This document shows positions 18,162-26,645 of a stretch of 64,000 nt of DNA, one piece after another. The stretch comes from Fimbriimonadaceae bacterium (GTDB lineage: Bacteria > Armatimonadota > Fimbriimonadia > Fimbriimonadales > Fimbriimonadaceae), in assembly GCA_019638675.1 (NCBI GenBank), contig JAHBTE010000001.1, positions 2,202,605 to 2,266,604 of the forward strand. Direction: 5' to 3'. The notes beneath the pieces are model-generated. The model worked only from the letters and a program-made list of their open reading frames with translations. It did not search any database and had not been told where the DNA came from. The translations under genes were made by a program, and so were the position numbers. The stretch's first letter is position 1; every line of letters starts with the position of its first letter.

Positions 18162-18797
18162 TTACAAAGCTCTGATTTCCAGAAATGCCAGAGCTAATGC
18201 CATGTGCCCTGAAGTATTAACGTGAATACGATCTGAGCAAAGTGCCATTGCGGGGATACTCACGGTCATTTCATCGAAAATAGCTTGCGTATCTATAAAC
18301 TCTGTGTTGTGGGCGTTAGCGATTTCTTGAACCGAGGCTCCGTAATCATCCAGTAACGAGCGCATGGGGTCTTCGATGTTCGGCTCAACGATGAAAGGCG
18401 TCATCAGCACAACTTTGGACTGTTCCAGCGTTCTTTCCACCAAATTTGCAAGTGTGGAGCGATATTCAGGGAGGCGTACGTGCTGTTCTACTTCCAAGTA
18501 GCGGTCAAGTTGTCGCCAAACATCATTCACGCCGATCATGATGCAAACCCAGTCCGGCTCTTGATCCATCACATCAGTTTCCCAGCGATTTGCTAAATGG
18601 CGCACTGTGTCACCACTTACGCCCATATTTTGAATTCGGATTCGTGAGCTTGGGCGCTTTGCCTTGAGGTAGGCATCAACCAGCGAAACGTAACCGTTCC
18701 CTAACCCACCGGATGATTCTCCAACTGGTCGAGCCCGACCGCAGTCGGTGATGCTATCACCAATAAAGAGCAAGCTCGAACCAGGGGCGATAATCAA
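18162..18797 (-). CDS. SGNH/GDSL-family hydrolase
   Basis: A 211-aa esterase-like protein with the four SGNH blocks: LLFIGDSITDCG (nucleophile Ser-15), IQNMGVSGDTVRHL (block II Gly), CIMIGVNDVW (block III Asn) and CSDRIHVNTSGHMALA (Asp and His of the triad). This places it with the lysophospholipase L1/TesA-like or acetyl-xylan-esterase-like branch; the substrate is unknown. No signal peptide is present, so it is likely cytoplasmic. It starts at a TTG 3 nt after the stop of the upstream BNR gene with no good Shine-Dalgarno sequence, suggesting translational coupling. Confidence 0.88.
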   Translation of the reverse strand: MIIAPGSSLLFIGDSITDCGRARPVGESSGGLGNGYVSLVDAYLKAKRPSSRIRIQNMGVSGDTVRHLANRWETDVMDQEPDWVCIMIGVNDVWRQLDRYLEVEQHVRLPEYRSTLANLVERTLEQSKVVLMTPFIVEPNIEDPMRSLLDDYGASVQEIANAHNTEFIDTQAIFDEMTVSIPAMALCSDRIHVNTSGHMALALAFLEIRAL

Positions 18798-18800
18798 GGG

Positions 18801-21800
18801 TTAGTTCCCGTCTCCATCACCAGTGGGCAGTTCATATTCTTGGAAAGGATTTGCATCGCTAGCTCCACCGCGAGCCGGCATGAGTTCTTCAAACTTTGGT
18901 GCCAGTTCTGGTCGTCCGTTCGCTTTCAATAATGTGTTGAATTCAGGCACCAAATCTTTCTCTACGGCATTAATTCTTGCTATCTCAACATCCAATAAGG
19001 CTTTGAGAATCGCAAACACGTCGTAGCTCTGTTTGGTTGGCCCAAAATCGCCGGACTGCACGTTCCCGATGAGCGCGGCGAGACGGTTGTTTAACTGCAT
19101 CGGGTAGTTCAAGAAGTCTTGGCCCGATTTAGCCTTTCCTTGGTGAAGCGCATTCTCTATTTGATCTAGCATTTCAAGAATCGGCTTAGCTGTTTTTTCC
19201 AAAGTGGAACTACCCTTTATTGATTCTTGGATCGCCGTGCGCCATCCTCGGCACCGAAGAACGATACGGTTAGCCTCGGTAGTAGCATCAGCAACTTCAC
19301 GCGAAAGTTTGTATTTCGCCACCATTTCCTCATCGGTTGCGGTACTTGCTGGATGATTCGACCAAGTGGCAACTCCCGCGTAAGTGCTTCCACTGATGAC
19401 AACTTGCGTTTTGTACTTGCCAGGAGGAGCCTTGAGTGAGCCTGTGTAGCCGCTCCACATGAGAAGGCCTCTAAAACTCTGCATTCCAGGATAGTTCGGC
19501 ATGAGATAAACCGCATTTAGCCCTTTACGAACCGATGTTTTTGTACTTGCTACTGCAAATCCTTCTTGATCTCGAATGATAATCTGAGCGGTATCCGCTT
19601 CTTCTGGACTCCAGAATTGAACCTGCAATCCACTTCCACTTGGATTTTTTCCTACGTCGCCAACTCCAACTGGCCCTACCCTAGTTGGATTACCAAACGC
19701 TGGAAAAACGGTGACCTTATTGACATCAGCATTTGCTAAGTTCCGTGCTGGCATTAGGTTGTCAAGGATATAGAATCCACGCCCGTGGGTGGCGATCACA
19801 AGGTCGTTGCCCTTCACAACTAGGTCGTGAACTGGAACCTCAGGCAAGCCGCCCATCTTCGACCAAGTAGAACCGGATGATGTGTAAACACCGACCTCGG
19901 TAGCGGCATAAAGAACTCCTTCTGCAGAAGGGTCTTCTCGAACGGCTCTCACAAAGTCATCAGTGGCGATTCCGGATACCATTTCCGTCCAAGTTGCACC
20001 GTAGTCCCTTGTGACAAAAATGTAAGGCCTGAAATCATTCTGCTGGTAGTTGTTTACGGCGGCATACGCTGTTCCTGGTCGGAAGGGAGAAGCCTCGATC
20101 ATGCTCACACGACCATTTTTCGGCATTCCCTTAGGAGTCACGTTGATCCAATTTGCCCCGTCGTTCCTGGTGACGTGGATCAAACCATCATCACTGCCCG
20201 CCCATATTAGCCCGCGGGTAATTGGAGATTCCGCTATTGTGAAGACCGTGCAATAAACTTCAACGCCTGTACTGTCTTGCGTGATCTGACCGCCCGCTGG
20301 CTGCATCTTACTCACGTCATTAGTAGTGAGGTCTGGGGAAATTCGTTCCCAGCTTTGGCCCATATTGGTGCTCCTTAGCACGTGCTGGCTACCAACGTAG
20401 ATGACGTTGGGGTTATGCGGACTGAACACAATTGGGTAAGTCCACTGGAACCGCTCGACCGCTTCAAAAGCACCGCGGCCAAGAGGGTTGTCTGGCCAAG
20501 GGTCAATAGACCAGCTCATGTTGTTCCGATGATCGCGAATTACCATTGATCCGCCGTAGTTCGCGCCGATCACGATATCCGGATTATCTGGCTTTGCAAC
20601 GGCATAGCCGCTTTCGCCACCCGCTGTGTTTGTCCAGTCATCCGAAGTGATGCCGAGCCCCGTTGTGCGGCTTGGCACCCTCACGGTTGAGTTATCTTGT
20701 TGCGCTCCTAGAAGATTGTAAGGGAAAGCATTGTCCACTGAAACGTGATAGAACTGCCCGGTTGGAAAATCTTGATCAGACCACCTGCGTCCTCCATTTA
20801 CTGAAACCGCGGCTCCACCATCGTTTGCCATCACCAAACGAGTGTTATCGCTTGGATCAATCCACATATCATGATGGTCGCTATGCCCAGCTGAACCCAT
20901 TGAAAATGTTTTGCCTCCGTTTGTGGATTTACCGTACGAAACGTTAAGCACGTAAACCGTATCCTTATCTACAGGATCAGCATAAATGTAGTTGTAATAC
21001 CAAGGTCGTTGGAGCAAGTTGGCATTATCCGAGGTTTTCGTCCAGGTTTTGCCCGTGTCATCGCTGGAATAAATCGCGTTGCCTTCTGTGGATTCGATCA
21101 CCGAATACATCCTAGTGTTGTCTACCGGGCTGTACGAGATACCAATTTTTCCGAGCAATCCCTTGGGCAAGCCGGGCCTGCGACTCACATCTTCCCACTT
21201 CACGCCGCCATCCTTTGAATACCAAAGACCACTTCCCTTACCGCCAGAGTTAAATGTCCAGGGGCGACGGTTCATCTCCCACATTGCCGCATACATGTTG
21301 TCTGGATTTTTTGGGTCAATCGTTAGGTCAATACCACCCGTTTCATCGCCAACGTAAAGAGTTTTCTTCCAAGTTTTTCCGCCATCAGTTGATTTGTAAA
21401 TCCCACGATCCGGGCTCTTGCCAAACACAGGGCCAAGAGCGGCAACCCAGACTATGTCGGGATTTGTCGGGTGCACTCGAATCCGACCGGTGTATTGGGT
21501 TTTCTCAAGCCCCATATGCTTCCATGTCTTGCCTGCATCTTCCGATTTATAAATACCGTCGCCATGAGTGATATTCCCGCGGATAGCGTGTTCCCCCATT
21601 CCGACATAGATAACGTTTGTGTTTGAAGGAGCTACGGCTATTGAACCGACCGTGCCAGTTCTGAAATAACCATCTGATACACAAGCCCAGGTTTCACCTT
21701 CATCCGTGGTCTTCCAAAGCCCACCGCCTGTGGTGCCCATATAGAAAGTTTTCGGGTCACCAATCACCCCGCTAACCGCTGAAGAACGCCCTCCTTTATA

Positions 21801-21947
21801 CGGGCCAACAGATCGCCACTTGAGGTCAGCAAGAATCGGGTGGGTTGGCTTATCTATTTGTGCATTGGCAATAACTGGTGCCAAGCAAGTGGTAAGGGTA
21901 GCTAACGCAATAGCAAAAGCTGTGTGAGCACGGAGAGTGCGAACCAT
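18801..21947 (-). CDS. Secreted VPS10/BNR-repeat beta-propeller protein
   Basis: A 1048-aa protein with a signal peptide (MVRTLRAHTAFAIALATLTTCLAPVIANAQ) and the same layout as the proteins at 1309 and 49853: an early WRSVGPYKGGRSSAVSG signature, many Asp-box motifs (TTDEGETW, SEDAGKTW, STDGGKTW, SSDDTGKTW, VNGGRRW, TNMGQSW), GAQQDNSTV in the middle, and a separate C-terminal domain. The final ~170 residues are predicted helical (LSREVADATTEANRIVLRCRGW) and are absent from the other two paralogues. The function of this VPS10-like family is not established. A perfect 16-bp inverted repeat ends one nt before the ATG, and no Shine-Dalgarno sequence is visible. SGNH hydrolase follows in the same transcript. 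Confidence 0.87.
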   Translation of the reverse strand: MVRTLRAHTAFAIALATLTTCLAPVIANAQIDKPTHPILADLKWRSVGPYKGGRSSAVSGVIGDPKTFYMGTTGGGLWKTTDEGETWACVSDGYFRTGTVGSIAVAPSNTNVIYVGMGEHAIRGNITHGDGIYKSEDAGKTWKHMGLEKTQYTGRIRVHPTNPDIVWVAALGPVFGKSPDRGIYKSTDGGKTWKKTLYVGDETGGIDLTIDPKNPDNMYAAMWEMNRRPWTFNSGGKGSGLWYSKDGGVKWEDVSRRPGLPKGLLGKIGISYSPVDNTRMYSVIESTEGNAIYSSDDTGKTWTKTSDNANLLQRPWYYNYIYADPVDKDTVYVLNVSYGKSTNGGKTFSMGSAGHSDHHDMWIDPSDNTRLVMANDGGAAVSVNGGRRWSDQDFPTGQFYHVSVDNAFPYNLLGAQQDNSTVRVPSRTTGLGITSDDWTNTAGGESGYAVAKPDNPDIVIGANYGGSMVIRDHRNNMSWSIDPWPDNPLGRGAFEAVERFQWTYPIVFSPHNPNVIYVGSQHVLRSTNMGQSWERISPDLTTNDVSKMQPAGGQITQDSTGVEVYCTVFTIAESPITRGLIWAGSDDGLIHVTRNDGANWINVTPKGMPKNGRVSMIEASPFRPGTAYAAVNNYQQNDFRPYIFVTRDYGATWTEMVSGIATDDFVRAVREDPSAEGVLYAATEVGVYTSSGSTWSKMGGLPEVPVHDLVVKGNDLVIATHGRGFYILDNLMPARNLANADVNKVTVFPAFGNPTRVGPVGVGDVGKNPSGSGLQVQFWSPEEADTAQIIIRDQEGFAVASTKTSVRKGLNAVYLMPNYPGMQSFRGLLMWSGYTGSLKAPPGKYKTQVVISGSTYAGVATWSNHPASTATDEEMVAKYKLSREVADATTEANRIVLRCRGWRTAIQESIKGSSTLEKTAKPILEMLDQIENALHQGKAKSGQDFLNYPMQLNNRLAALIGNVQSGDFGPTKQSYDVFAILKALLDVEIARINAVEKDLVPEFNTLLKANGRPELAPKFEELMPARGGASDANPFQEYELPTGDGDGN

Positions 21948-21948
21948 G

Positions 21949-21992
21949 ATTCACTTTTACCTAAGGAGAAGACCATTTAGGTAAAAGTGAAT
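21949..21992. promoter_or_regulatory. Perfect 16-bp inverted repeat abutting the BNR start codon
   Basis: ATTCACTTTTACCTAA (21949-21964) and TTAGGTAAAAGTGAAT (21977-21992) pair without mismatch around a 12-nt loop. Read on the minus strand, the hairpin lies between the stop of the 739-aa gene and the ATG of the BNR gene, ending 1 nt before it. No T-run follows, so it is not a standard terminator; an operator, an attenuator or a translation-blocking stem are all possible. Confidence 0.65.
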
Positions 21993-22008
21993 TAAGTTTC
22001 TTGAGGAA

Positions 22009-24228
22009 TTAGTTAGCCGGAGGTGGAACGGTGTTCCTTCCGCCACCCGAATTCATACGTTCCATCATGTCACGTAACTGTTTTCGTGCTGACTGGATTC
22101 GCCCGATCATGTCTGAAGGCAACTGGTTGAGAGTTAGTGGGCTACCTGGCTTTAGTTCCCCATCCGTGAATTGCTGTCCACCTCTCACAGAACCGCCATT
22201 TTGTCCTCTTTCGACAGACGCTTGAATCTCTTTGACCGTAGCGAGTTGGTAGATTTCATATGCTGTGATTTTCATTTCCCCGTCACTACCGCCTTCCCCA
22301 TCAATCATGCCAAGAATCGCACCTAATTGAGTCGCACTCATCAGCCGACCATTGCGACTCTTACTGAGTTTGCCCAGAACTCCTTCTTGAGACTTTGCGG
22401 TTAGTTTTAATCCAACGTCTACTGGAAGCCCATTAGGAAAACGTTCAGTAGGCTCACTGTCGCGGGCCATCGGTACATTAGTGTTCGGCTCAGTGTTGAC
22501 GCTAATGCTCATGTTCCCGGATGCGATCTGAGCACTTAGCGGTTCGTCGAAAATCAACCTTTCAAGAGCTTGCTTTTCGCCTGCGTTCATTCGCCCATAA
22601 GTAATATAAAAGTCGCCATCAGGCAAAGAATCTACAGCAGCTTTTTGACTTGCAATGATTGGTGCCATCCAGTAGTTAAATCCGAATCCACCGCGGATAT
22701 CTTGAGCAGCAAATGGAACCGAAATCCCCAAAATCAGCATATCAAGACTCTGTCCGAACGACATATCCTTTCTGGCAGTTGCATACTCAGCCAGCTCCGA
22801 TAGATGGGCAAAACCTCGGCTATTCACCTGAGACACCAATCTTTCCATGGCACCACGGTTCAAACGAGATGATTCACTGAGAAATGGTCTAAGTGGTCGA
22901 ATTGTCGTCACACCGTTTTCTGCAGTGACTTCGCAAACAGAAGCCAAAGTATCGTTAACTCTCTTTTGACTGAGTTGAGTTACCTGCATCGGAGATAATT
23001 GCTCCCAAAGCGCATCCGGGATGATTGCGACAAATTGCTTGTCTGCATATACAGCATCCAGTGACTCGGGAATAACTAGATTTAGTGGGTCATACTGTGC
23101 TGGCGTCAATAGAATTTTATTTAGTTCAATAGAAGGACTTATATTTCTAGCCGCTTGACCAGCTGATACAAAGACCGGGGCGCCATCCATAAAAACTCCG
23201 ATTGAACGTGACGAGCCTCCACTTAGGCCAAATATTGAAACGTAACTCAAAAACTCGGACGAAATAGCAGACAGCTTGATCGGATCTGCAACTGGCTCTG
23301 GATTTCTTGGCGGGGTGGGTTCGCCAGGATCAAACTCCGTTCCCGGGTTGAGGTTTGAGGATGTTTGAGCTATTTCTTCCCCGTTAATACCAACGAGTTG
23401 AATCCCAATGGTGTATCCACCTTGACCATTGAACACAGTGATGTTTGCTTTGGCTACCGCCCCTGTTCTCGCTTTCGGAAAACCAACGCTTCCGCTAAAG
23501 TCTGCGCCTAGGTCTGGATAAGAGTTCGTTTGGCTTGCTTCGTAAACATCGTTCATGCGAAGCGTGAATTGCTGAATTGCAGTGCCGAGATTCATCCGTA
23601 GCGGCTTTTGCATCCGGTTTGGACTGGTGCTATAAACGACCCGTCCGCCCTTAGGAATGGTCATCAACTCTACAGGATCAAGGTTTTGAATAACAGTCGA
23701 GAGAAGATCGTAGGCTGGCCCAGCAACCGAAGGCCCTTCAATTGTTACCTGTGCCCGCTCACCTTCACCAACTCTAAAATTGTTGAGTAGTGACTTTTGC
23801 ATGGCGTAAAGGCCGTCAACATATTTTTTTGCTGCATCTCTTGACCAAGCTGGTTGTTTGAGTTCCGCTGACTTTTCTTTTAGTTGCTTTCTCAGAAGTT
23901 CAACTTCTGTACTTTGGGCTTTTGCTTCAGCAGCCTGAGCAGACTGATTACGGACGAGCGTATAAACTCCGTTTTCAAATTTCCATTCACCGTAAGAAAC
24001 ATTTGCAAGATAATCCATGCATTGCTTAGCAGATTTATCTTTCAATGAAGCAAATACAATTTCACTGCCCAGTTTCCCGGGAACGAGTAGCTTTACGCCT
24101 GCAGCCTCTCCAATTTGATTTGCGACGTGTTGAACCGATTGTGCGGTAATTTCCAACTCCGGAATTTGTATTGATAGTGGATCGGTTTGCTTGCCGACCG
24201 TCAAAATCATAACGAGTGCGCTGATCAT
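22009..24228 (-). CDS. Uncharacterised 739-aa protein with secretin/TonB-like N-terminal domain
   Basis: Not recognised as a whole. A short hydrophobic N-terminus (MISALVMILTVG) is followed by a segment resembling the STN/secretin N0 fold: IQIPELEITAQSVQHVANQIGEAAGVKLLVPGKLGSEIVFASLKDKSAKQ in outline, ending in KFENGVYTLVR. A coiled coil (about 100-130, VELLRKQLKEKSAELKQ) and a long, mixed alpha/beta region follow, with a Pro-rich spacer (GTEFDPGEPTPPRNPEPV) near 310. The C-terminus is helical (MIGRIQSARKQLRDMMERM) with a Gly/Pro tail. GGGGA lies 5 nt before the ATG. It may be cotranscribed with the BNR and SGNH genes downstream. Confidence 0.6.
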   Translation of the reverse strand: MISALVMILTVGKQTDPLSIQIPELEITAQSVQHVANQIGEAAGVKLLVPGKLGSEIVFASLKDKSAKQCMDYLANVSYGEWKFENGVYTLVRNQSAQAAEAKAQSTEVELLRKQLKEKSAELKQPAWSRDAAKKYVDGLYAMQKSLLNNFRVGEGERAQVTIEGPSVAGPAYDLLSTVIQNLDPVELMTIPKGGRVVYSTSPNRMQKPLRMNLGTAIQQFTLRMNDVYEASQTNSYPDLGADFSGSVGFPKARTGAVAKANITVFNGQGGYTIGIQLVGINGEEIAQTSSNLNPGTEFDPGEPTPPRNPEPVADPIKLSAISSEFLSYVSIFGLSGGSSRSIGVFMDGAPVFVSAGQAARNISPSIELNKILLTPAQYDPLNLVIPESLDAVYADKQFVAIIPDALWEQLSPMQVTQLSQKRVNDTLASVCEVTAENGVTTIRPLRPFLSESSRLNRGAMERLVSQVNSRGFAHLSELAEYATARKDMSFGQSLDMLILGISVPFAAQDIRGGFGFNYWMAPIIASQKAAVDSLPDGDFYITYGRMNAGEKQALERLIFDEPLSAQIASGNMSISVNTEPNTNVPMARDSEPTERFPNGLPVDVGLKLTAKSQEGVLGKLSKSRNGRLMSATQLGAILGMIDGEGGSDGEMKITAYEIYQLATVKEIQASVERGQNGGSVRGGQQFTDGELKPGSPLTLNQLPSDMIGRIQSARKQLRDMMERMNSGGGRNTVPPPAN

Positions 24229-24381
24229 TGTTTCCCCAATTTAATCCTTGTTGACCTGTACCTAATTTAACCCGTGAGAAGTTCCTTTATCAATTCCGGT
24301 CGTAGACCTCGTAATTGTCCGCCGATTTCCTCACTGATTGTCATACCTAAACGCAAGATTCTCCTGTAATGATCGGTGATC

Positions 24382-24864
24382 ATGCTGTCCGCTCTGATGG
24401 TCATGCACACTGCGATGAAAACTCCGATTGCCGCCAAGACGAACGAGAAATCAATGGATTTCTGGGTAGGAACCTGGGAAGTGAACTCCTACACTCCTCA
24501 GGCTGATGGAACTGTTATTGAAGCACTCAAATCTGGAACCAATACGATTTCAAAAATTAAAAGTAACAAGGTAATTCACGAGGATTTCAGAACTCCAGGA
24601 TTCAATGGGGAAAGTTGGAGTATGTATATGCCCAAGGATAAAACTTGGCGACAAACCTGGGTAGATGATGCGGGAAATTATTTTGTGCTCAGCGGAGGCA
24701 TGGTTGGTGATGAGTTTGTCCTCACAACCAGTTACCCAAACACGATTCAAAGAATGAGATTCCAGAACATAACAAAGGACTCGTTTACTTGGCTGTGGGA
24801 AGCCAAGAAAGGGGATGAATGGACTCTTTCGTGGCGGATTGAATATCGGCGCATGAAGAGTTAG
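24382..24864 (+). CDS. DUF1579-like small beta-barrel protein
   Basis: About 160 aa from ATG 24382 (an in-frame GTG lies at 24376). The N-terminus is hydrophobic (MLSALMVMHTAM) and may be a short signal sequence. The body resembles DUF1579/lipocalin-like proteins: DFWVGTWEVNSY at the front, a run of alternating strands with WSMYMPKDKTWRQTWVDDAGNYF, and a closing WTLSWRIEYRR. A related domain forms the C-terminus of the TPR protein at 32029. Function unknown. It is divergent from the 739-aa gene; the 147-nt gap holds no feature I can name. Confidence 0.65.
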   Translation: MLSALMVMHTAMKTPIAAKTNEKSMDFWVGTWEVNSYTPQADGTVIEALKSGTNTISKIKSNKVIHEDFRTPGFNGESWSMYMPKDKTWRQTWVDDAGNYFVLSGGMVGDEFVLTTSYPNTIQRMRFQNITKDSFTWLWEAKKGDEWTLSWRIEYRRMKS

Positions 24865-24896
24865 AATCTACATCAATCGGCCATAATTGGTTTGAA

Positions 24897-26117
24897 TTGG
24901 ATCGCTTAACAGTTTCAGATGCCGGAGATGGCCCGAGTGGAGCGAAATCTACTGGCTCGCAAACGCGCTTAGAAAAAATCCGCGAAATGATTTCGGAGAA
25001 CGCTACCTTAACTCCCGAATATCTCGTGATGAATCTTCTGGCGACGATCGTTGCTTCGTACGGGCTTATTCAGAATAGTACGGCCGTTGTTATCGGTGCG
25101 ATGATTATCGCAATGCTCCTCGGCCCAATTAATGGGCTGGCTCTTGCCCTTAACGATAGTAATTGGGGCCTGCTGCGGAAAGCTGGTGTTTCAGAGGCAC
25201 TAGGGGTGGGGGTTGTTCTGGCTGCTTCTATGGTGATCGGAAGAATGCATGCCGACATCCCGCTTGGTAGCGAGGTTTTAGCGAGAACCCAACCTAATAT
25301 TCTGGACTTATTCATCGCTCTTGCCGGAGGCGCGGCGGGAGCATATGCTTTGATTTCACCAAAGCTCCAATCGGGAGCAGTTGGAGTTGCAATTGCCACT
25401 GCTCTTGTTCCACCACTTTCAACGTGTGGAATCTTGATTGCTCGCGGAGGTGGTGACAACATGCGGCTTGCTCTTGGAGCATTTCTTTTGTTTTTCACAA
25501 ACTTGGTTACTATCCAAGCGGCAGCAAGCGCAGTTTTCTGGTTTAGGGGATTACACGCCCCAATACGATCCACCGATCAGGGCTTAATTGAGTTATGCCG
25601 AAGAAATGGAATTTCGCTTGGTTTGATTGTCGTTCTTGGCGGCTTCCTCGTGTTCACCTTCCAGAGTTCAGTTGAGAAAACAACGCGAGAGCTTCGGCTA
25701 AAAGATATGGTTTCTATCTTAATACGAGCTAAACAGGAAGGAGCCGCCGTAGCTGACTTCAGAATTGAAGACCGCGACAATGCCATTAATATCTTTACAG
25801 TTGTAAGGTCACCAATATCTTTTAGTCCAGATCAGGTCGCGGAAACTGAGCGCTTGCTCCAATCATCATCGGATAAGCAGGTCAAATTGTTTGTGAGGAG
25901 CATCATCACAAAAGAAGCTAGCAGTACGGGATGGCTTCATCAAAAAGATACGGTTACCGATACTGAAAGTGATTCGCTCCGATTCCCAGGTGACTCGAAA
26001 GGGCTCAATAACCCAGAAAGTGAGGCAACTGATTTGATCCCCGACAGCACTCCACCCTCACGCGCTGGTGGGGATGGAGCAAGTGGAGTTGTTCCTCCGG
26101 TAACGGAAGGGACTTAG
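24897..26117 (+). CDS. DUF389 family membrane protein (TIGR00341-like)
   Basis: A 406-aa polytopic membrane protein of the DUF389 family, whose biochemical role is not known. Diagnostic stretches are LTPEYLVMNLLATIVASYGLIQNSTAVVIGAMIIAMLLGPI, AGGAAGAYALISPKL, GVAIATALVPPLSTCGI and LGAFLLFFTNLVTIQAAASAVFW. Around six membrane helices lie between residues 40 and 265, followed by a soluble domain and a disordered Ser/Pro/Gly-rich tail. The start is a TTG; CATAAT ends 9 nt upstream and no Shine-Dalgarno sequence is present. Confidence 0.85.
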   Translation: MDRLTVSDAGDGPSGAKSTGSQTRLEKIREMISENATLTPEYLVMNLLATIVASYGLIQNSTAVVIGAMIIAMLLGPINGLALALNDSNWGLLRKAGVSEALGVGVVLAASMVIGRMHADIPLGSEVLARTQPNILDLFIALAGGAAGAYALISPKLQSGAVGVAIATALVPPLSTCGILIARGGGDNMRLALGAFLLFFTNLVTIQAAASAVFWFRGLHAPIRSTDQGLIELCRRNGISLGLIVVLGGFLVFTFQSSVEKTTRELRLKDMVSILIRAKQEGAAVADFRIEDRDNAINIFTVVRSPISFSPDQVAETERLLQSSSDKQVKLFVRSIITKEASSTGWLHQKDTVTDTESDSLRFPGDSKGLNNPESEATDLIPDSTPPSRAGGDGASGVVPPVTEGT

Positions 26118-26136
26118 GTTTTCAAGTTTCACCTTC

Positions 26137-26170
26137 TTGAAATATCCAGAAGATCAGTTATCCTAAAGCA
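26137..26170 (+). promoter_or_regulatory. Clear leaderless-type promoter
   Basis: TTGAAA (26137-26142), a 16-nt spacer and TATCCT (26159-26164) lie exactly 6 nt before the ATG at 26171. Initiation at the usual 6-7 nt after the -10 would start the mRNA at or next to the A of the start codon. No Shine-Dalgarno sequence is present. This is the cleanest example of a pattern seen at several genes here. Confidence 0.65.
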
Positions 26171-26611
26171 ATGAAGTTGAATTCACCTAAGAGCAAAGTT
26201 TTCGCTATTGCCATGTTAGCTCTCTTGATCTACAGTACTTTTGCGGCTTGTAAGGCTCGTATCGACGCTTTTCTGCTTGATAGTACATATACATTGACAA
26301 AAGAGAGCGATGGTCGAATTACGATAGAGGACATTGATAGTCCACGCTGGAAGCAGATTGCATGCGATATATTTTCGTCATCAGTACGCGAAAGGATTAA
26401 GCGCGATTTAGCAAAAAAAGAATTCACATCTCAATCGGATTTTAACCAACTGTTTGTTAGTCAGTATGCTGATGATGATAAGTTAATCTTCTATGTCAAG
26501 AAGAAATATGGCAGGCACATACAACCTGGATGTGGTAGTCCACCAAACTATGTTTGGAAGAACGGTCAACTAAAAAGCTATTGGGATAGCTTCACTCTTG
26601 CTGGCCCCTAA
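26171..26611 (+). CDS. Hypothetical small exported protein, possible lipoprotein
   Basis: A 146-aa protein not recognised. A basic start and hydrophobic stretch (VFAIAMLALLIYSTFAAC) end at Cys-26 in an FAAC context, a weak lipobox, so it could be a lipoprotein or simply be cleaved nearby. The mature part is rich in charged residues (SSVRERIKRDLAKKEF) and ends with two prolines and a Cys (HIQPGCGSPPNYVW). The gene is more AT-rich than its neighbours, and its own promoter and terminator make it a single-gene unit. Confidence 0.6.
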   Translation: MKLNSPKSKVFAIAMLALLIYSTFAACKARIDAFLLDSTYTLTKESDGRITIEDIDSPRWKQIACDIFSSSVRERIKRDLAKKEFTSQSDFNQLFVSQYADDDKLIFYVKKKYGRHIQPGCGSPPNYVWKNGQLKSYWDSFTLAGP

Positions 26612-26643
26612 CCTCGATTCCAGTAGAGGTTAGGGGTAGTTTT
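26605..26643 (+). terminator. Intrinsic terminator overlapping the stop codon
   Basis: CCCCTAACCTC (26605-26615) pairs with GAGGTTAGGGG (26626-26636), 11 bp without mismatch, followed by TAGTTTTTCTT. The TAA stop of the preceding gene lies inside the left arm. It also faces the 3' end of mqnD. Confidence 0.88.
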
Positions 26644-26645
26644 TC

